Assembly (NCBI RefSeq): GCF_027706725.1
Contig: NZ_JAQFWQ010000006.1
Span: 48,965 to 112,964, forward strand
Source of the DNA: Nocardiopsis endophytica
Lineage (GTDB): Bacteria; Actinomycetota; Actinomycetes; Streptosporangiales; Streptosporangiaceae
Length of the DNA stretch: 64,000 nucleotides
Direction: 5' to 3'
Positions 43,293-52,702 of this stretch are shown piece after piece (position 1 is the stretch's first letter; every line of letters starts with the position of its first letter). A program made the position numbers and the translations under genes. Below the pieces are notes generated by a model. The model had not been told where the DNA came from. It ran no database searches and saw nothing but the letters and a program-made list of their open reading frames with translations.

Positions 43293-43847
43293 TCACCGCT
43301 CGTAGACGTGCGGCGCGAGGGTGCCGATGAAGGGCAGGTTGCGGTACTTCTCGGCGTAGTCGAGCCCGTAGCCGACGATGAACTCGTTGGGCAGGTCGAA
43401 CCCGATGTACTTGACGTCCAGGTCGACGTCGAAGGCCAGCGGCTTGCGCACCATCGTGCACACCTCCACCGAGGCCGGGCCCCGCGAGCGCAGGTTGCCG
43501 ACCAGCCAGGACAGCGTCAGCCCGGAGTCGATGACGTCCTCCACGATCAGGACGTTGCGGCCGGAGATGTCGGCCTCCAGGTCCTTGAGGATGCGCACCA
43601 CCCCCGAGGACGTGGTCCCCGCCCCGTAGGAGGAGACCGCCATCCAGTCCATCTCCGCGGCGTGGGACAGCTCGCGGGCCAGGTCGGCCATGACCATGAC
43701 GGCGCCCTTGAGCACCCCCACGAGCAGCAGGTCCTTGCCGGCGTAGTCGGCGTCGATCTCGGCCGCGAGCTCCCTCAGCCGCGCCTCGATCTGCTCTTCG
43801 GTGACCAGCACCTTCTCCAGGGCGTCACCCATGTCCTTGGCGTCCAC
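43293..43847 (-). CDS. hpt: Hypoxanthine phosphoribosyltransferase
   Basis: Purine salvage enzyme converting hypoxanthine or guanine plus PRPP to IMP or GMP. The 184-residue protein has the PRPP-binding signature 'VLIVEDVIDSGLTLSWL', the flexible loop 'MAVSSYGAGTTSSG', 'LLVGVLKGAVMVMADLAREL' and the base-recognition segment 'KYIGFDLPNEFIVGYGLDYA'. The GTG at 43847 is preferred over an internal ATG at 43832 because GAGGAC lies ahead of it. It lies 64 bp downstream of tilS and upstream of ftsH, the standard actinobacterial order. Confidence 0.94.
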   Translation of the reverse strand: MDAKDMGDALEKVLVTEEQIEARLRELAAEIDADYAGKDLLLVGVLKGAVMVMADLARELSHAAEMDWMAVSSYGAGTTSSGVVRILKDLEADISGRNVLIVEDVIDSGLTLSWLVGNLRSRGPASVEVCTMVRKPLAFDVDLDVKYIGFDLPNEFIVGYGLDYAEKYRNLPFIGTLAPHVYER

Positions 43848-43911
43848 GCTCGTACGTCCTCGCTGCTCGGATCGCGGTCCTTCGGAACGCAACCAGGATA
43901 AGCGGGCGAAG

Positions 43912-44880
43912 TCATCCGAACTCCAAGGCTCCGTCCGAGCGTCGCGCGCCGCGGCCCCCGGGCAGGTCGACGCGGGTCTGGCCGCGCCACTCCGAGACCA
44001 GGCGGTCGACCTCGGCCACGTGCCGCGCGCTCAGCGCGCCCGCCGGGCACCCCGCCGCCACGGCGGCGCGCCGCAGCACCCGCGTGCGCACGGCACGCGG
44101 CAGTTCCTCCAGGACGCGCACGTCCAGGCGGCCGTGGCCGAGGTCGGCCGCGCGCGCGGCGTCGGCGGCCCAGCCGTCCAGCGCGTCGGCGTCGTCGCGG
44201 AGCAGGTCGGCCGTACGGGCGAGCGCGGGGGCGATGCCGGGGCCGATCTCCTTCTCCAGTGCGGGCAGGGCGGCGTGGCGCACGCGCGCCCGGGCGAAGG
44301 CGGGGTCGGCGTTGTGCGGGTCCTCCCAGTGGTGCAGCCCCATGGCGGCGCAGGCCTCGCGCACCCGCGCGCGCTCCATCCCCAGGAAGGGGCGCACATA
44401 GCGGCCGGAGCGCGGGGCCATACCGGACAGCGACCGCGCGCCGGACCCGCGCGCCAGCCCCAGCAGCACGGTCTCCGCCTGGTCATCGGCGGTGTGGCCG
44501 AGCAGGACGGCCGCCGCCCCGGTGCGGTCGGCGGCCTCGTCCAGGGCGTCGTAGCGCGCGCGGCGGGCGGCGCCCTCGGGGCCGCCGTCGCGGCCCACCC
44601 GGACTGCGGCGCGCTCCACGGGGTCCAGGCCCAGGCCGCGCAGGGCGTCGGCGACCCGGTCGGCACGCTCGGCGGAGCCCGCCTGCAGCCCGTGGTCGAC
44701 GGTCACGCCGCCGGCGCGCAGGCCCATGCGGGGCACGGCGAACGCCGCCGCCCCGGCCAGCGCCAGCGAGTCCGCCCCGCCGCTGCACGCCACCAGCACC
44801 AGGGCGCCCTTCTCCAGCCCGGCCAGCGCGCGGCGCACCGCGCGCCGGGCCTCGGCGACCGCGGGGGGCGGCCCGCTCAC
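43912..44880 (-). CDS. tilS: tRNA(Ile)-lysidine synthase
   Basis: ATP-dependent enzyme that converts the wobble cytidine of tRNA-Ile(CAU) to lysidine. The 322-residue protein has the PP-loop '[14 protein letters not shown]', '[20 protein letters not shown]', '[17 protein letters not shown]', '[20 protein letters not shown]', '[20 protein letters not shown]' and '[20 protein letters not shown]', all typical of TilS. The C-terminal substrate-binding domain is short, as in other actinobacteria. The GTG start overlaps the stop of the metalloprotease gene (GTGA). Confidence 0.94.
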   Translation of the reverse strand: MSGPPPAVAEARRAVRRALAGLEKGALVLVACSGGADSLALAGAAAFAVPRMGLRAGGVTVDHGLQAGSAERADRVADALRGLGLDPVERAAVRVGRDGGPEGAARRARYDALDEAADRTGAAAVLLGHTADDQAETVLLGLARGSGARSLSGMAPRSGRYVRPFLGMERARVREACAAMGLHHWEDPHNADPAFARARVRHAALPALEKEIGPGIAPALARTADLLRDDADALDGWAADAARAADLGHGRLDVRVLEELPRAVRTRVLRRAAVAAGCPAGALSARHVAEVDRLVSEWRGQTRVDLPGGRGARRSDGALEFG

Positions 44881-45968
44881 GCCTCCTGGGCCGGGGCCCC
44901 CGGCCCGACGACGCGCGCGATCCAGGACTCCGGGTCGCGGATCTCGGCCATGGTGGGAAGCGTCTCGGGGGACTCCCAGACCTTGTTGAAGTCCTCCATG
45001 CCGACCTGGGCGACGACCTTGCGGACGAAGACCGCGCCCTCCTCGTACTGCTTCATCTTCAGGTCGAGGCCGAGGAGCTGGCGGATGATGCGGTCGATGC
45101 GGTTGGCGCCCTCGCGGCGGCGCTGGAAGCGGCGGCGGATCGTCGCCACCGACGGCACGACCTCGGGCCCGACCGCGTCCATGACGTAGTCGCCGTGGCC
45201 CTCGGCCAGCGTCATCACCGCGGTGATGCGGTCCATGACCTCGCCCTGGGCCTCGTTCTGGAAGGCCTGGATGAGGCTGCCCTCGCCGCCGCGCACCACC
45301 TCGGCCACGGCCTCCCCCGCGGCGCGCAGCCGGTCGAGGAAGGCGGCGGCGTCCATCTCCGAGGAGAGCAGGAGGTCCTGCATCTGCTCCTGCACGTATC
45401 CGCGCAGCCACGGGGTGGAGCTGAACTGCATGCGGTGGGTCTCCTCGTGCAGGCAGACCCAGAGCCGGAAGTCGCGCGGGTCCACGTCGAGCTCGCGCTC
45501 GGCCTGCACGATGTTGGGCGCCACCAGGGTCAGGCGGCCCGCGGGCGCGTTGCCGTCCGGGTCGGGCGGCAGGAAGAGCTCGTACTGGCCGAGCACCCGC
45601 CCGGCCAGGTAGGACAGCACCGCGCCGAGCTGGGCGCCGGTGACGCGCGAGCCGACCGCGGTGGTGAGCGCGCCGGCGGTGCCGGCGGCGGCGCGCTCGG
45701 CGCCGAGCCGGTCGAGGATGGGCTCCAGCACGGTGCGGAACCCGTCGACGTTGGCCCGGATCCATCCCGGGCGGTCGACGATGACCGCCGGCCCGGCCGG
45801 TTCCAGGGGGTCCATTCCGGTGAACTCGCGCACGTGCCCGCGGGCCTGCTCGGACAGCTCCCGGAGCTGGGAGACGGCCTGCCGCGCGTCGGCGAGGTCC
45901 ACCTGGGGGCCGGGGCGGACGAGGCGGATCCCGGTGTTGACGGCTACGTCCCAGTCGATCACAGTCAC
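44877..45968 (-). CDS. DUF2342 zinc-dependent metalloprotease-like protein
   Basis: Protein of 363 residues belonging to the actinobacterial DUF2342 family, often labelled zinc-dependent metalloprotease or coenzyme F420 biosynthesis-associated. The zinc motif is '[16 protein letters not shown]' (HExxH form HEETH). Other family stretches are '[20 protein letters not shown]', '[20 protein letters not shown]' with a likely third zinc ligand Glu, and '[15 protein letters not shown]'. It is coupled to tilS by a four-base overlap and lies between dacB and tilS as in other actinobacteria. The physiological substrate is unknown. Confidence 0.9.
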   Translation of the reverse strand: MTVIDWDVAVNTGIRLVRPGPQVDLADARQAVSQLRELSEQARGHVREFTGMDPLEPAGPAVIVDRPGWIRANVDGFRTVLEPILDRLGAERAAAGTAGALTTAVGSRVTGAQLGAVLSYLAGRVLGQYELFLPPDPDGNAPAGRLTLVAPNIVQAERELDVDPRDFRLWVCLHEETHRMQFSSTPWLRGYVQEQMQDLLLSSEMDAAAFLDRLRAAGEAVAEVVRGGEGSLIQAFQNEAQGEVMDRITAVMTLAEGHGDYVMDAVGPEVVPSVATIRRRFQRRREGANRIDRIIRQLLGLDLKMKQYEEGAVFVRKVVAQVGMEDFNKVWESPETLPTMAEIRDPESWIARVVGPGAPAQEA

Positions 45969-46073
45969 GCCCTCACCGTACCCGCGGGGACCCGCCCCAA
46001 GGCGGTGCGCGCGGATTTTCCGGGTTTCCTCAGGGACGGCCCCTCATGCGCCGCTCAGGGGCGCGCCCGGCGC

Positions 46074-47441
46074 TCAGGAGCACCCGCAGGAGGCCACCGC
46101 CGCCGCCAGTTCGTCCAGGCTCGACGCCGAGGCATCGTCGCCGCTGGACATGAAGGCGAACACGAGCAGCCGCCCGTCGGCGTCGTAGACCGTCCCGGCC
46201 AGGGTGCTCACCCCGCTGAGCGTGCCGGTCTTGGCGCGCACCACGCCCGCGCCCGCCCCGGCCCCGCTGGAGTCGTCGTAGCGCGAGGCGAGCGTGCCGC
46301 TGAAGTTGCCGGTGGGCAGGCCGCTCAGGACGTAGCTCAGGTCGGGGCGCTCGGGGTCGGAGGCGGCCAGCAGCATGTCGGCCAGGGCGTGCGGGGAGAT
46401 GCGGTTGTCCACCGACAGCCCGCTGGCGTCGGACAGCTCCACCCCGCCGATGCCGAGCCGGTCCAGCACGTCGGTCATGGCCCGGGACCCGCCCTGGAAG
46501 GAGGGCTCCTCCCCCTCGGCGATGGCGGTCTGGCGGGCCAGCGCCTCGGCGACGTTGTTCTCGCTCGCCAGCAGCATCTGCTCGGTGAGCGCCGAGATCG
46601 GCGGGGAGGAGACCGAGGCCACGGGCTCGGCGCCGTCGGGGGCGGTGACCGGTTCCGGCCCACCGCGCACCTCGACGCCCTCGTCGCGCAGGGCGTCGGC
46701 GAACGCGTCCGCGGCGGCGCGCGGCGGGTCGTCCACCCGGTCGCCGTACTTCTCGTCCCGGTTCTCCCGCCCGCCGTCGATCATCAGCGCGTGCACGGGG
46801 GCGACGGAGCCCTCCCAGACGTAGTTGTCCTTCCAGCCGGGGCCGGTGGCGGGGCCGGGGTAGAGGGTGTCGTCGTAGCCCAGGTCGACGGCGCCGACGC
46901 CCTGCTCCTCCAGCGCGCGGGCGGTGCTCTCGGCCAGCCGGTCGAGGGTGGCGGGCTCCGGGTAGGCGCCGGGGTCGGCGTCGCGGGTGAGCGTGGGGTC
47001 CCCGCCGCCGACGAGGATGAGGCGCTCGCCGTCGAGGACCGCGTCGGTGGCGATGCGGCGGTCGGGCCCCGCGGCCTCCAGGACGGTCAGCGCGGTGGCG
47101 ATCTTGGTGGTGGAGGCGGGGACGGCGCCCCGGCCGGCGTCCCGGTCGAAGAGCCCTTCGCCGGTGGCGGCGTCGGCGACATAAGCGGAGAGTCCCTCAC
47201 CCGACCCCGAGTCGGACATGGGATCATCGAGGTGGTCCGCCAGGCGGCCGGGGTCGACCGGGTCGGCTCCGGGCAGGTGGGCGGCCGTCCCCTGCTGTGC
47301 GTGCGCGACAGGGTAGGGCACCGCGGGCAGGGGTCTCGACGCGACCAGGTCCGCCGCGACAAAGCCCGTCACCAGCACGAATATGGTGAGCATGGCCAAG
47401 GCCAGGAGCACACCGGACCGTTTCGTCCCCAACTCCGCCAC
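46074..47441 (-). CDS. dacB: D-alanyl-D-alanine carboxypeptidase (PBP4/DacB type)
   Basis: Penicillin-binding peptidase trimming or cross-link-cleaving peptidoglycan, anchored by a signal anchor at about residues 11-33. The 455-residue protein has SxxK '[11 protein letters not shown]' (Ser110, Lys113), SxN '[11 protein letters not shown]' and the KTG box '[19 protein letters not shown]', in the order and spacing of class C PBP4. '[20 protein letters not shown]' is another DacB signature. The GTG at 47441 is chosen because AGGAGGAAGG sits directly upstream. It is divergent from ppa with 80 bp between starts. Confidence 0.94.
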   Translation of the reverse strand: MAELGTKRSGVLLALAMLTIFVLVTGFVAADLVASRPLPAVPYPVAHAQQGTAAHLPGADPVDPGRLADHLDDPMSDSGSGEGLSAYVADAATGEGLFDRDAGRGAVPASTTKIATALTVLEAAGPDRRIATDAVLDGERLILVGGGDPTLTRDADPGAYPEPATLDRLAESTARALEEQGVGAVDLGYDDTLYPGPATGPGWKDNYVWEGSVAPVHALMIDGGRENRDEKYGDRVDDPPRAAADAFADALRDEGVEVRGGPEPVTAPDGAEPVASVSSPPISALTEQMLLASENNVAEALARQTAIAEGEEPSFQGGSRAMTDVLDRLGIGGVELSDASGLSVDNRISPHALADMLLAASDPERPDLSYVLSGLPTGNFSGTLASRYDDSSGAGAGAGVVRAKTGTLSGVSTLAGTVYDADGRLLVFAFMSSGDDASASSLDELAAAVASCGCS

Positions 47442-47521
47442 CTGCCTTCCTCCTGGCTCCGCCGCCGCGTGACCGCTGGTACAGACAAGCGACACTAGTC
47501 GTAAGGGAAGCCGAGAACAGC

Positions 47522-48052
47522 ATGAAATTCGACGTCACCATCGAGATCCCCAAGGGCGAGCGGAACAAGTATGAGATGGATCACGAGACGGGCCGCATCC
47601 GCCTCGACCGCATGCTGTTCACGTCCACGAGCTACCCCGCGGACTACGGGTTCATCGAGGGGACGCTGGGCGACGACGGCGACCCGCTGGACGCCCTCGT
47701 CCTGCTGAAGCAGCCCACCTTCCCGGGCTGCCTGATCCGCTGCCGCGTCGTGGGCATGTTCCGCATGCGCGACGAGGCCGGTGGCGACGACAAGCTGCTC
47801 TGCGTGCCGGCGACGGACCCGCGCATGGAGCACATCCGTGACATTCACCACGTCAACGAGTACGAGCGGCTGGAGATCGAGCACTTCTTCACGGTCTACA
47901 AGGACCTGGAGCCGGGCAAGTCGGTCGAGGGCGCCACGTGGGTCGGCCGCCACGAGGCCGAGCAGGAGGTCATCGCCTCGGTGACGCGCGCCGAGGAGAA
48001 GGGCGTCCACGGGGACCGGTCGCACATCGACCTCGAGGACGACGAGTCCTGA
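47522..48052 (+). CDS. ppa: Inorganic pyrophosphatase
   Basis: Family I soluble pyrophosphatase of 176 residues that drives biosynthetic reactions by hydrolysing PPi. Active-site stretches are '[20 protein letters not shown]', '[20 protein letters not shown]' with the DxDPxD metal site, '[12 protein letters not shown]' and '[13 protein letters not shown]'. The C-terminal '[20 protein letters not shown]' helix is typical of actinobacterial forms. The location opposite dacB is conserved in actinobacteria. A hairpin terminator follows 35 bp after the stop codon. Confidence 0.96.
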   Translation: MKFDVTIEIPKGERNKYEMDHETGRIRLDRMLFTSTSYPADYGFIEGTLGDDGDPLDALVLLKQPTFPGCLIRCRVVGMFRMRDEAGGDDKLLCVPATDPRMEHIRDIHHVNEYERLEIEHFFTVYKDLEPGKSVEGATWVGRHEAEQEVIASVTRAEEKGVHGDRSHIDLEDDES

Positions 48053-48087
48053 GCGGAACGCCCGAGGACTCCGGGGAACCCGCCGAG

Positions 48088-48118
48088 GGGCCCATGCGCC
48101 GCGCGCACGGGCCCCTGC
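48088..48118 (+). terminator. Hairpin terminator after ppa
   Basis: AGGGGCCC (48088-48095) pairs with GGGCCCCT (48111-48118), with an inner stem TGCGC/GCGCA and one mismatch. It lies 35 bp after the ppa stop codon. Confidence 0.65.
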
Positions 48119-48136
48119 CTGTTTCCCGGGGGGCGT

Positions 48137-48181
48137 CGGTCTTTCGGGGATCGGTCTTTCCAGGGTCGGACTTTCGGGGGT
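48137..48181. repeat. Three tandem 15-bp repeats
   Basis: Three consecutive units of the form CGGTCTTTCGGGGAT (48137-48151, 48152-48166, 48167-48181), differing from one another at 3-4 positions each. They lie between the ppa terminator and the end of the next, convergent gene. No coding function is evident. Confidence 0.7.
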
Positions 48182-48230
48182 CGTCCCGCCGTTCGGGCGT
48201 GTCGCCGCGGAGGGCGCGCGGCGGACGGCC

Positions 48231-48830
48231 TCAGCGCGAGGCCATCGGGGGAACGCCCATCCAGGTGGGGACGCGCCCGGGCTCGGCACGGGTGTAGACG
48301 TAGACCGCCAGCACCAGGAGCAGGACGGCGCAGGCGGCCACGGCCAGGCGGGGCAGCAGCGCGCCCATCCGCCCGCGGGCGCGGCGGGAGGGCGGCACGG
48401 GGAACCCGTCCTCGTCGAAGGCGTCGGCCCGCTCGGCCACGTGCGCCCGGTGCCCGTCCAGTCCGGGGCCCAGAGCGCCGCTGAGCACCCGCAGCCGCAG
48501 GCCGGGAGGCGGGTCGGCGCACGGATCGGTGCACGGGTCGGCCGGCGCCGGGTGGGCGGCGGCCTCGTGCGGCCGGTGGTGCTCGCAGTCGGCGCGGGCG
48601 ACCGCCAGCAGCCATTCGCGCAGCCGCCCGGCGTCGCCGAGGCGGTGGATGTGGGCCCCGGCGACGATGAAGGTGTCGCGCAGGGCGGCCTGGGCGGAAT
48701 CGTGGTCCCGCAGGAAGGCCCGGCAGGTCCGGTACAGCTCGTCGCCGTAGGCATCGAAGAGCCGAGCGTAGGCACAGGCCATGGAGGGTCGACTGGATCT
48801 CAGGGCGAGGGCAAGGTCCCGGTCCATCAT
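48231..48830 (-). CDS. Sigma-70 region 2-like domain fused to a membrane segment
   Basis: Protein of about 199 residues. Residues 15-80 resemble region 2 of ECF sigma factors: 'AYARLFDAYGDELYRTCRAF', 'LRDHDSAQAALRDTFIVAGA' and 'LGDAGRLREWLLAVARADCE', matching the usual pattern of Tyr/Leu-rich helix, D-x-A-x-x-x-x-Q-D-T-F helix and W-L-x-x-V-A-R. Instead of region 4 there is a Pro/Arg-rich linker, then one membrane segment ('LAVAACAVLLLVLAVYVY') and a short outside tail. It cannot be a complete sigma factor. It may act as a membrane-tethered decoy or regulator. The start is ATG 48830 or 48827; no clear ribosome site. Confidence 0.6.
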   Translation of the reverse strand: MMDRDLALALRSSRPSMACAYARLFDAYGDELYRTCRAFLRDHDSAQAALRDTFIVAGAHIHRLGDAGRLREWLLAVARADCEHHRPHEAAAHPAPADPCTDPCADPPPGLRLRVLSGALGPGLDGHRAHVAERADAFDEDGFPVPPSRRARGRMGALLPRLAVAACAVLLLVLAVYVYTRAEPGRVPTWMGVPPMASR

Positions 48831-49013
48831 GTGACAGGAATCTACGGCCCATGCGCCCCATTGAGGAGACTTTCGACGAAAAACGCCACGAAGGCCTGAT
48901 TTCCGCTACTTTCCCGCACCCTCCGGCCCCGCCCGCCTCCATAGCGCGCGCGAACGCGGGGTCGGCGCCCCACACGTCGTCGGCGGAGAGCGGCCGATCG
49001 CCGCCCCTGTGTC

Positions 49014-49075
49014 GTTGATCTCGGGGAAGTCGGGGTAAAAACGGACGGCATAAGCCCGACTTCCCCGAGATCAAC
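49014..49075. repeat. 62-nt palindromic element, copy D
   Basis: Outer 21 bp of each arm pair perfectly (49014-49034 with 49055-49075, starting GTTGATCTCGGGGAAG). Two mismatches follow within the 25-nt arms, and the loop is 12 nt. It is nearly identical to copy A in the arm. It lies 33 bp after the stop of the minus-strand gene at 49109-49804, in a 278-bp region that holds no other feature I can support. Confidence 0.88.
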
Positions 49076-49108
49076 AACGGGCACGACGGGGCCGGTCCGG
49101 TCGGACGG

Positions 49109-49804
49109 CTAATCGCTCGCGTCCCCCTCCTCGCGCGGGTCGGGCTCGCCGGGGTCCGGGCTCCACAGGCGGCGGGCCTCGGCCGCCACCGCCGCCGCCC
49201 TCTCCGCGCCGTCCTGGATCCCGGGGCGGTCCAGGATGAAGCGCAGCGCCGCCTTCGGGCGCGCGAGGACCGCTCCGCCCGCGCGCATCACCGGTTCCGG
49301 CAGCCGGCCCGACACCAGCAGCACGGGGACCGCCTCTTCGGCCCCCACCTCGCGGGCGGCCCGGGCGGCGGCAGCGGCGTGGCGCTCCACCACCCGCTCA
49401 GCCGGGCGCCCGCCGATCGTCCAGCTCCCGTCGCCGCGCGCGACCGCGTTGCGCCGGTGCCGGGCGTCCAGCAGGTACACGCCGGTCGGCCCCGCCGCCA
49501 GCACCCGCCCCGACGGGGCGGCGACCAGGCGGTAGCCGCGGCGGCGCAGGCCGCGCAGCACCCGCCCGCGGGCCCAGGCCGGTCCGAGCAGCGGGGCGGC
49601 GACGGCCGTGATGACGTAGGCCAGCGCGGTGAGGGCGGCCACGAGCAGCCCGGCCCGCCAGCCCAGGAACCCGGCGCCCATCACCCCGGCCGCGGCCGTG
49701 ATCGCCGTCCGGACCAGCAGGCGCGCCAACGAGCCGTCCGCCAACGGACACCGCACCCTTCGGTCGTCTCCCCTACGCGGGCCCCGCCCTGCGGGGCCTC
49801 TCAT
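49109..49804 (-). CDS. Two-pass membrane protein with NERD-like C-terminal region
   Basis: Protein of about 231 residues. After a short basic tail come two hydrophobic segments ('TAITAAAGVMGAGFLGW', 'LLVAALTALAYVITAVAAPL'). The following part, 'LRGLRRRGYRLVAAPSGRVL' and 'AAGPTGVYLLDARHR', recalls the nuclease-related NERD domain, where a 'VGPTGVYVIDSK' strand is typical, but the acidic catalytic residues are not convincing here. The start is uncertain: ATG 49804 is preferred, and the frame remains open further upstream. The palindrome copy D follows it. The function is unknown. Confidence 0.55.
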   Translation of the reverse strand: MRGPAGRGPRRGDDRRVRCPLADGSLARLLVRTAITAAAGVMGAGFLGWRAGLLVAALTALAYVITAVAAPLLGPAWARGRVLRGLRRRGYRLVAAPSGRVLAAGPTGVYLLDARHRRNAVARGDGSWTIGGRPAERVVERHAAAAARAAREVGAEEAVPVLLVSGRLPEPVMRAGGAVLARPKAALRFILDRPGIQDGAERAAAVAAEARRLWSPDPGEPDPREEGDASD

Positions 49805-49882
49805 GCCACCACCGGAACCCCCCGCGCCGCAATGGATTCGACCGAAATCCCCGGGACGCGCGCGACGATTCCCGTGACGCAC

Positions 49883-50217
49883 CCGACACTCCGTTTCCGC
49901 CGTTCCGCTTGACAGCGTTCCCGCAGGTTGGTCTCCTTGTGCGCATGCATCCGCGTACCCAGGCGACCCGACCGGTCATGGCCCGCCAGGCCCATGAGGC
50001 CTCCCGCCGTGCGGCCGCCGTCGTGTGTCCGTCGCCGTGTACGCGCCTCTCGTGTCGCTGAGAGCGCCCTTCCCTTCCTGTAGAGCACCGCGCCTCCGGG
50101 CCTTGAGCCGCTGACCGCCGCTCGGCCGAGTGCCGCCTCCCGCTGCTCAGCGCAGCCCGCGCCGCCCACCCGCAGCGCCTCTCCGCACGCCTTCGCACGA
50201 CCGAGGATCCGACTCCG
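49883..50217. other. Intergenic stretch without recognised gene
   Basis: These 335 bp separate two divergently oriented uncharacterised genes. GC is high and several overlapping frames are open on both strands, but none has a convincing start, ribosome site or known motif. The only likely function is as a promoter region for the gene starting at 50218. Confidence 0.4.
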
Positions 50218-50763
50218 GTGTCGAACACTGCCGCTTCCGCACTCGCCGTACCCGCGCCGACACACTCCGCCGTCATCGATGAGCGCCCCGCCGCCGTCCC
50301 GGACGGCATCGGCGACATCGTCGACGCGGGGCGCCGCTCCGCCTATCCGCACCTGGCACCGCCCCGCACCGCTCCCACCCCGGGCCGGCTCGCCGCGGCG
50401 GCCGCGGCGGCCGCCGCCGCCCTGGCCCGGCCGTCGCTGTGGCCCCGCAGGCGCGGGCACTGGCAGCCCGCGCCGCGCCCGGCCCGCCGCCACGCCACCG
50501 GGCGGATGAAGGTGAGCACCCTGGCCCTGGAGCCGAACGGCTTCGCCGCGCTCCCCGCCCCCGCCGGGGGCGCCCCGGGCCCGGGCTCGGTGCTGCGCCT
50601 GGTGGCCGGGAGCGCCCACCTGGTCTCCACCTCGCCGGACGGCCGGATGCGCGCCCTGCGCGAGGTCCCCGCCGGGCGCACGCTCGCGCTGGGCTCCGGC
50701 GGCGGCCGCTGGCTGGTCAACACCGGCCCCGAGGCGGCCGTCGTGGTGCGGGTCAGCGGCTGA
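50218..50763 (+). CDS. Hypothetical protein with C-terminal beta-rich (cupin-like) region
   Basis: Uncharacterised 181-residue protein with a GTG start; GAGGA lies 11 nt upstream. Residues 1-95 are rich in Ala, Pro and Arg and probably disordered. Residues 100-180 form a compact beta-rich region ('GSVLRLVAGSAHLVSTSPDG', 'AGRTLALGSGGGRWLVNTGP', 'EAAVVVRVSG') reminiscent of a single cupin-like barrel, but without clear metal ligands. No signal peptide is seen. Its 3' end overlaps the convergent gene by 11 bp. Confidence 0.5.
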   Translation: MSNTAASALAVPAPTHSAVIDERPAAVPDGIGDIVDAGRRSAYPHLAPPRTAPTPGRLAAAAAAAAAALARPSLWPRRRGHWQPAPRPARRHATGRMKVSTLALEPNGFAALPAPAGGAPGPGSVLRLVAGSAHLVSTSPDGRMRALREVPAGRTLALGSGGGRWLVNTGPEAAVVVRVSG

Positions 50764-51184
50764 CCTCCGCTCCGCCGTCCCCTCCGGACACGCCTTCGGC
50801 CGTACCCTCACCGCCCTCACCGCCCTCGGCGGCCTGCGCGCGCAGCGCGGCGTCGACCGCCTCGACCTGGCGCAGCAGCGCGGCGGTGCGCTTGCCCTCG
50901 TCCAGGTAGGCGTTCATCACCTGGTCCAGAGCGTGCGGGGGCAGGTGGTCGCGCAGTTCGACGCGGGCGGTGCGGTACCCCCGCCGGGCGCCCTCCAGGC
51001 AGGACGCGACGTGGATGCGCGCCAGCCGGGACAGCGCCACCGGGTGGCGCCGCAGCACCCCGTGCAGCCGGTAGTCGGCGGGAACCTGGTCGAACAGCCA
51101 CACCACGGCGGTCTGCCCGAACGACTCGGCGCCGGGCGGGTGCACACTCGCCGGCCACTCCGCGGGAAGCTGCTGGTCGGACAT
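50753..51184 (-). CDS. Conserved-looking hypothetical protein, helical
   Basis: Uncharacterised 143-residue protein whose ATG follows a TGGAGATAT context. The middle is helical with many conserved-type Arg and Leu residues ('RLHGVLRRHPVALSRLARIH', 'EGARRGYRTARVELRDHLPP', 'HALDQVMNAYLDEGKRTAAL'), and the C-terminal 25 residues are a low-complexity Gly/Glu tail. It looks like a soluble actinobacterial protein of unknown function. No enzyme motif is visible. The 266 bp between its start and the next gene contain nothing I can support. Confidence 0.65.
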   Translation of the reverse strand: MSDQQLPAEWPASVHPPGAESFGQTAVVWLFDQVPADYRLHGVLRRHPVALSRLARIHVASCLEGARRGYRTARVELRDHLPPHALDQVMNAYLDEGKRTAALLRQVEAVDAALRAQAAEGGEGGEGTAEGVSGGDGGAEVSR

Positions 51185-51450
51185 ATCTCCAGCATACCCG
51201 CTTGATGCGAACAGGTGTTCGACGCCCCTGGCCGCAGCCGGCCGCCCCGGAGAGGCAGGGGTTCAGGGGGCGGGGGCCGCGGCACCCTCCGGATCCGCAC
51301 GGCACCCGGTGACGGACACGGCCGCCGCGCCGACGGGCGGGGCCCACCCCAGGAGCCCACCGCCCACTCCACGGGGCACGACCCCAGGTCGGCCGGGGCC
51401 GACGGAGGTCATCACCGCTCCGGCCGCCGTCCGTGTCCGGCGGCCCCGCT

Positions 51451-51660
51451 TCACCCCTGTTCCTGTTCCTGGTCCTCCTTGGCGGAGGCGCGGCTCTCGA
51501 GTTCGACCCTGATGGCGTATTCGGCGGCGTCGACGGCGGCCCGCGAGGTGATCGCGTTGGTGTGCGCCCGCTCCAGGTCGTCGAGGGCGATGCAGTCGAA
51601 CGCGACGCGCGCGTCGTGGATGGCGGCTTCGAGCTGGCGCTGGGCCTCTTCCATGCTCAT
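51451..51660 (-). CDS. Small hypothetical helical protein (69 aa)
   Basis: Short protein with an excellent ribosome site (AAGGAGG six bases before the ATG at 51660). The sequence 'EEAQRQLEAAIHDARVAFDC' and 'LERAHTNAITSRAAVDAAEY' predicts a two-helix hairpin with a charged C-terminal tail ('SRASAKEDQEQEQG'). It is too small for a catalytic domain. Codon bias matches the host. Size and helical-hairpin character recall small regulatory or structural proteins, but I recognise no family. Confidence 0.6.
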   Translation of the reverse strand: MSMEEAQRQLEAAIHDARVAFDCIALDDLERAHTNAITSRAAVDAAEYAIRVELESRASAKEDQEQEQG

Positions 51661-51859
51661 CTCGTCCTCCTTGACCCTTCGGCCGACCCGTCGGTCCCTC
51701 CGGCTCCCTTGGGCGTACCCGGCCCCGGCGGGCGCCATGTCCCCCAGGGGCCCCGAGGGTCCCGCCCCCCTGCCCTCCAGTGCCCTCCAGGCGTTCCGGC
51801 ACGAACCGTCGCACCCCGGCGATACGCTTCCGACGACCACGGGGAAAGCGAGGCCCACC

Positions 51860-52702
51860 ATGCGCAACAACTACGCGGGGACCTGCACGGCCTGCGGGGC
51901 CTCCGTCGCCGCCCGGGAGGGCGAGGCGCTCAAGGAGGACGGGCGCTGGCGCGTCTACTGCGCCGACCACGCACCGCGCCCGGCAGCGCCCCCGCGCGGC
52001 GACCACCCGGGCTGGCACTCCGGCCCCCTCGCCGGGTACGACTGCGAGACCTCCTCCCCCGACCCGCGCACCGCCTTCCTGGTGTCGGCGGCCCTGGTCG
52101 CCCCGGACGGCACGGCCCGCACCTGGCTGGTCGACCCCGGGCCGCGCGAGATCCCGCCGGAGGCGGTCGAGGTGCACGGCATCACCACCGAGCGCGCCCG
52201 CGCCGAGGGCCTGCCCGCGGAGAAGGTGCTGCCCGAGATCGCCGACGCCCTCACCGGCCACCTGGCCGCCGGGCACGGCCTGGCCGTCTTCAACGCCCCC
52301 TTCGACCTGGGGGTGCTCTCCGCCGAGCTGCGCCGCCTGGGGCTGCCCACGCCGGCCGAGCGGCTGGCCGGGCGGGTGGGCCCGATCATCGACCCGCTGG
52401 TGATCGACCGCGGGGCCGACCCCTACCGCAAGGGCCGCCGCACCCTCGGCGACCTGTGCGCCTTCTACCGGGTGGAGCTGAACGGCGCGCACACCGCCGA
52501 GGGCGACGCGGCCGCCTGCCTGGCCCTGGCCCGCGAGATCGGCGCCCGCCGCCCGGAGATCGCCGCGCTCCCGCTCGCCGAGCTGCACGAGCGGCAGGTC
52601 GGCTGGGCGCTGGAGCACGCGCGCGGGCTGCAGGACTGGCTGGACCGCACCCGCCCCGGGCACGGCCGGACCATCGACGGCTCCTGGCCGCAGAGCGGCT
52701 GA
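51860..52702 (+). CDS. DEDDh 3'-5' exonuclease, DnaQ-like
   Basis: Protein of 280 residues. Residues 1-40 form a possible small zinc-ribbon-like module ('GTCTACGASVAAREG', later a further Cys in 'YCADH'). The exonuclease domain follows: ExoI 'LAGYDCETSSPDPRTAF' (Asp and Glu ligands), ExoII 'LAVFNAPFDLGVLSAEL' (Asp) and ExoIII 'GAHTAEGDAAACLALAREI' (His and Asp), so the DEDDh catalytic set is complete. 'RRTLGDLCAFYRVEL' precedes ExoIII as in DnaQ homologues. It probably trims DNA or RNA ends in repair rather than serving in the replisome, since there is no polymerase III context. Confidence 0.88.
   Translation: MRNNYAGTCTACGASVAAREGEALKEDGRWRVYCADHAPRPAAPPRGDHPGWHSGPLAGYDCETSSPDPRTAFLVSAALVAPDGTARTWLVDPGPREIPPEAVEVHGITTERARAEGLPAEKVLPEIADALTGHLAAGHGLAVFNAPFDLGVLSAELRRLGLPTPAERLAGRVGPIIDPLVIDRGADPYRKGRRTLGDLCAFYRVELNGAHTAEGDAAACLALAREIGARRPEIAALPLAELHERQVGWALEHARGLQDWLDRTRPGHGRTIDGSWPQSG

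Noticed and set aside
49883..50217. Several open frames on both strands between two hypothetical genes
   Set aside because: None has a convincing start, ribosome site or recognisable motif; the base composition alone keeps them open.
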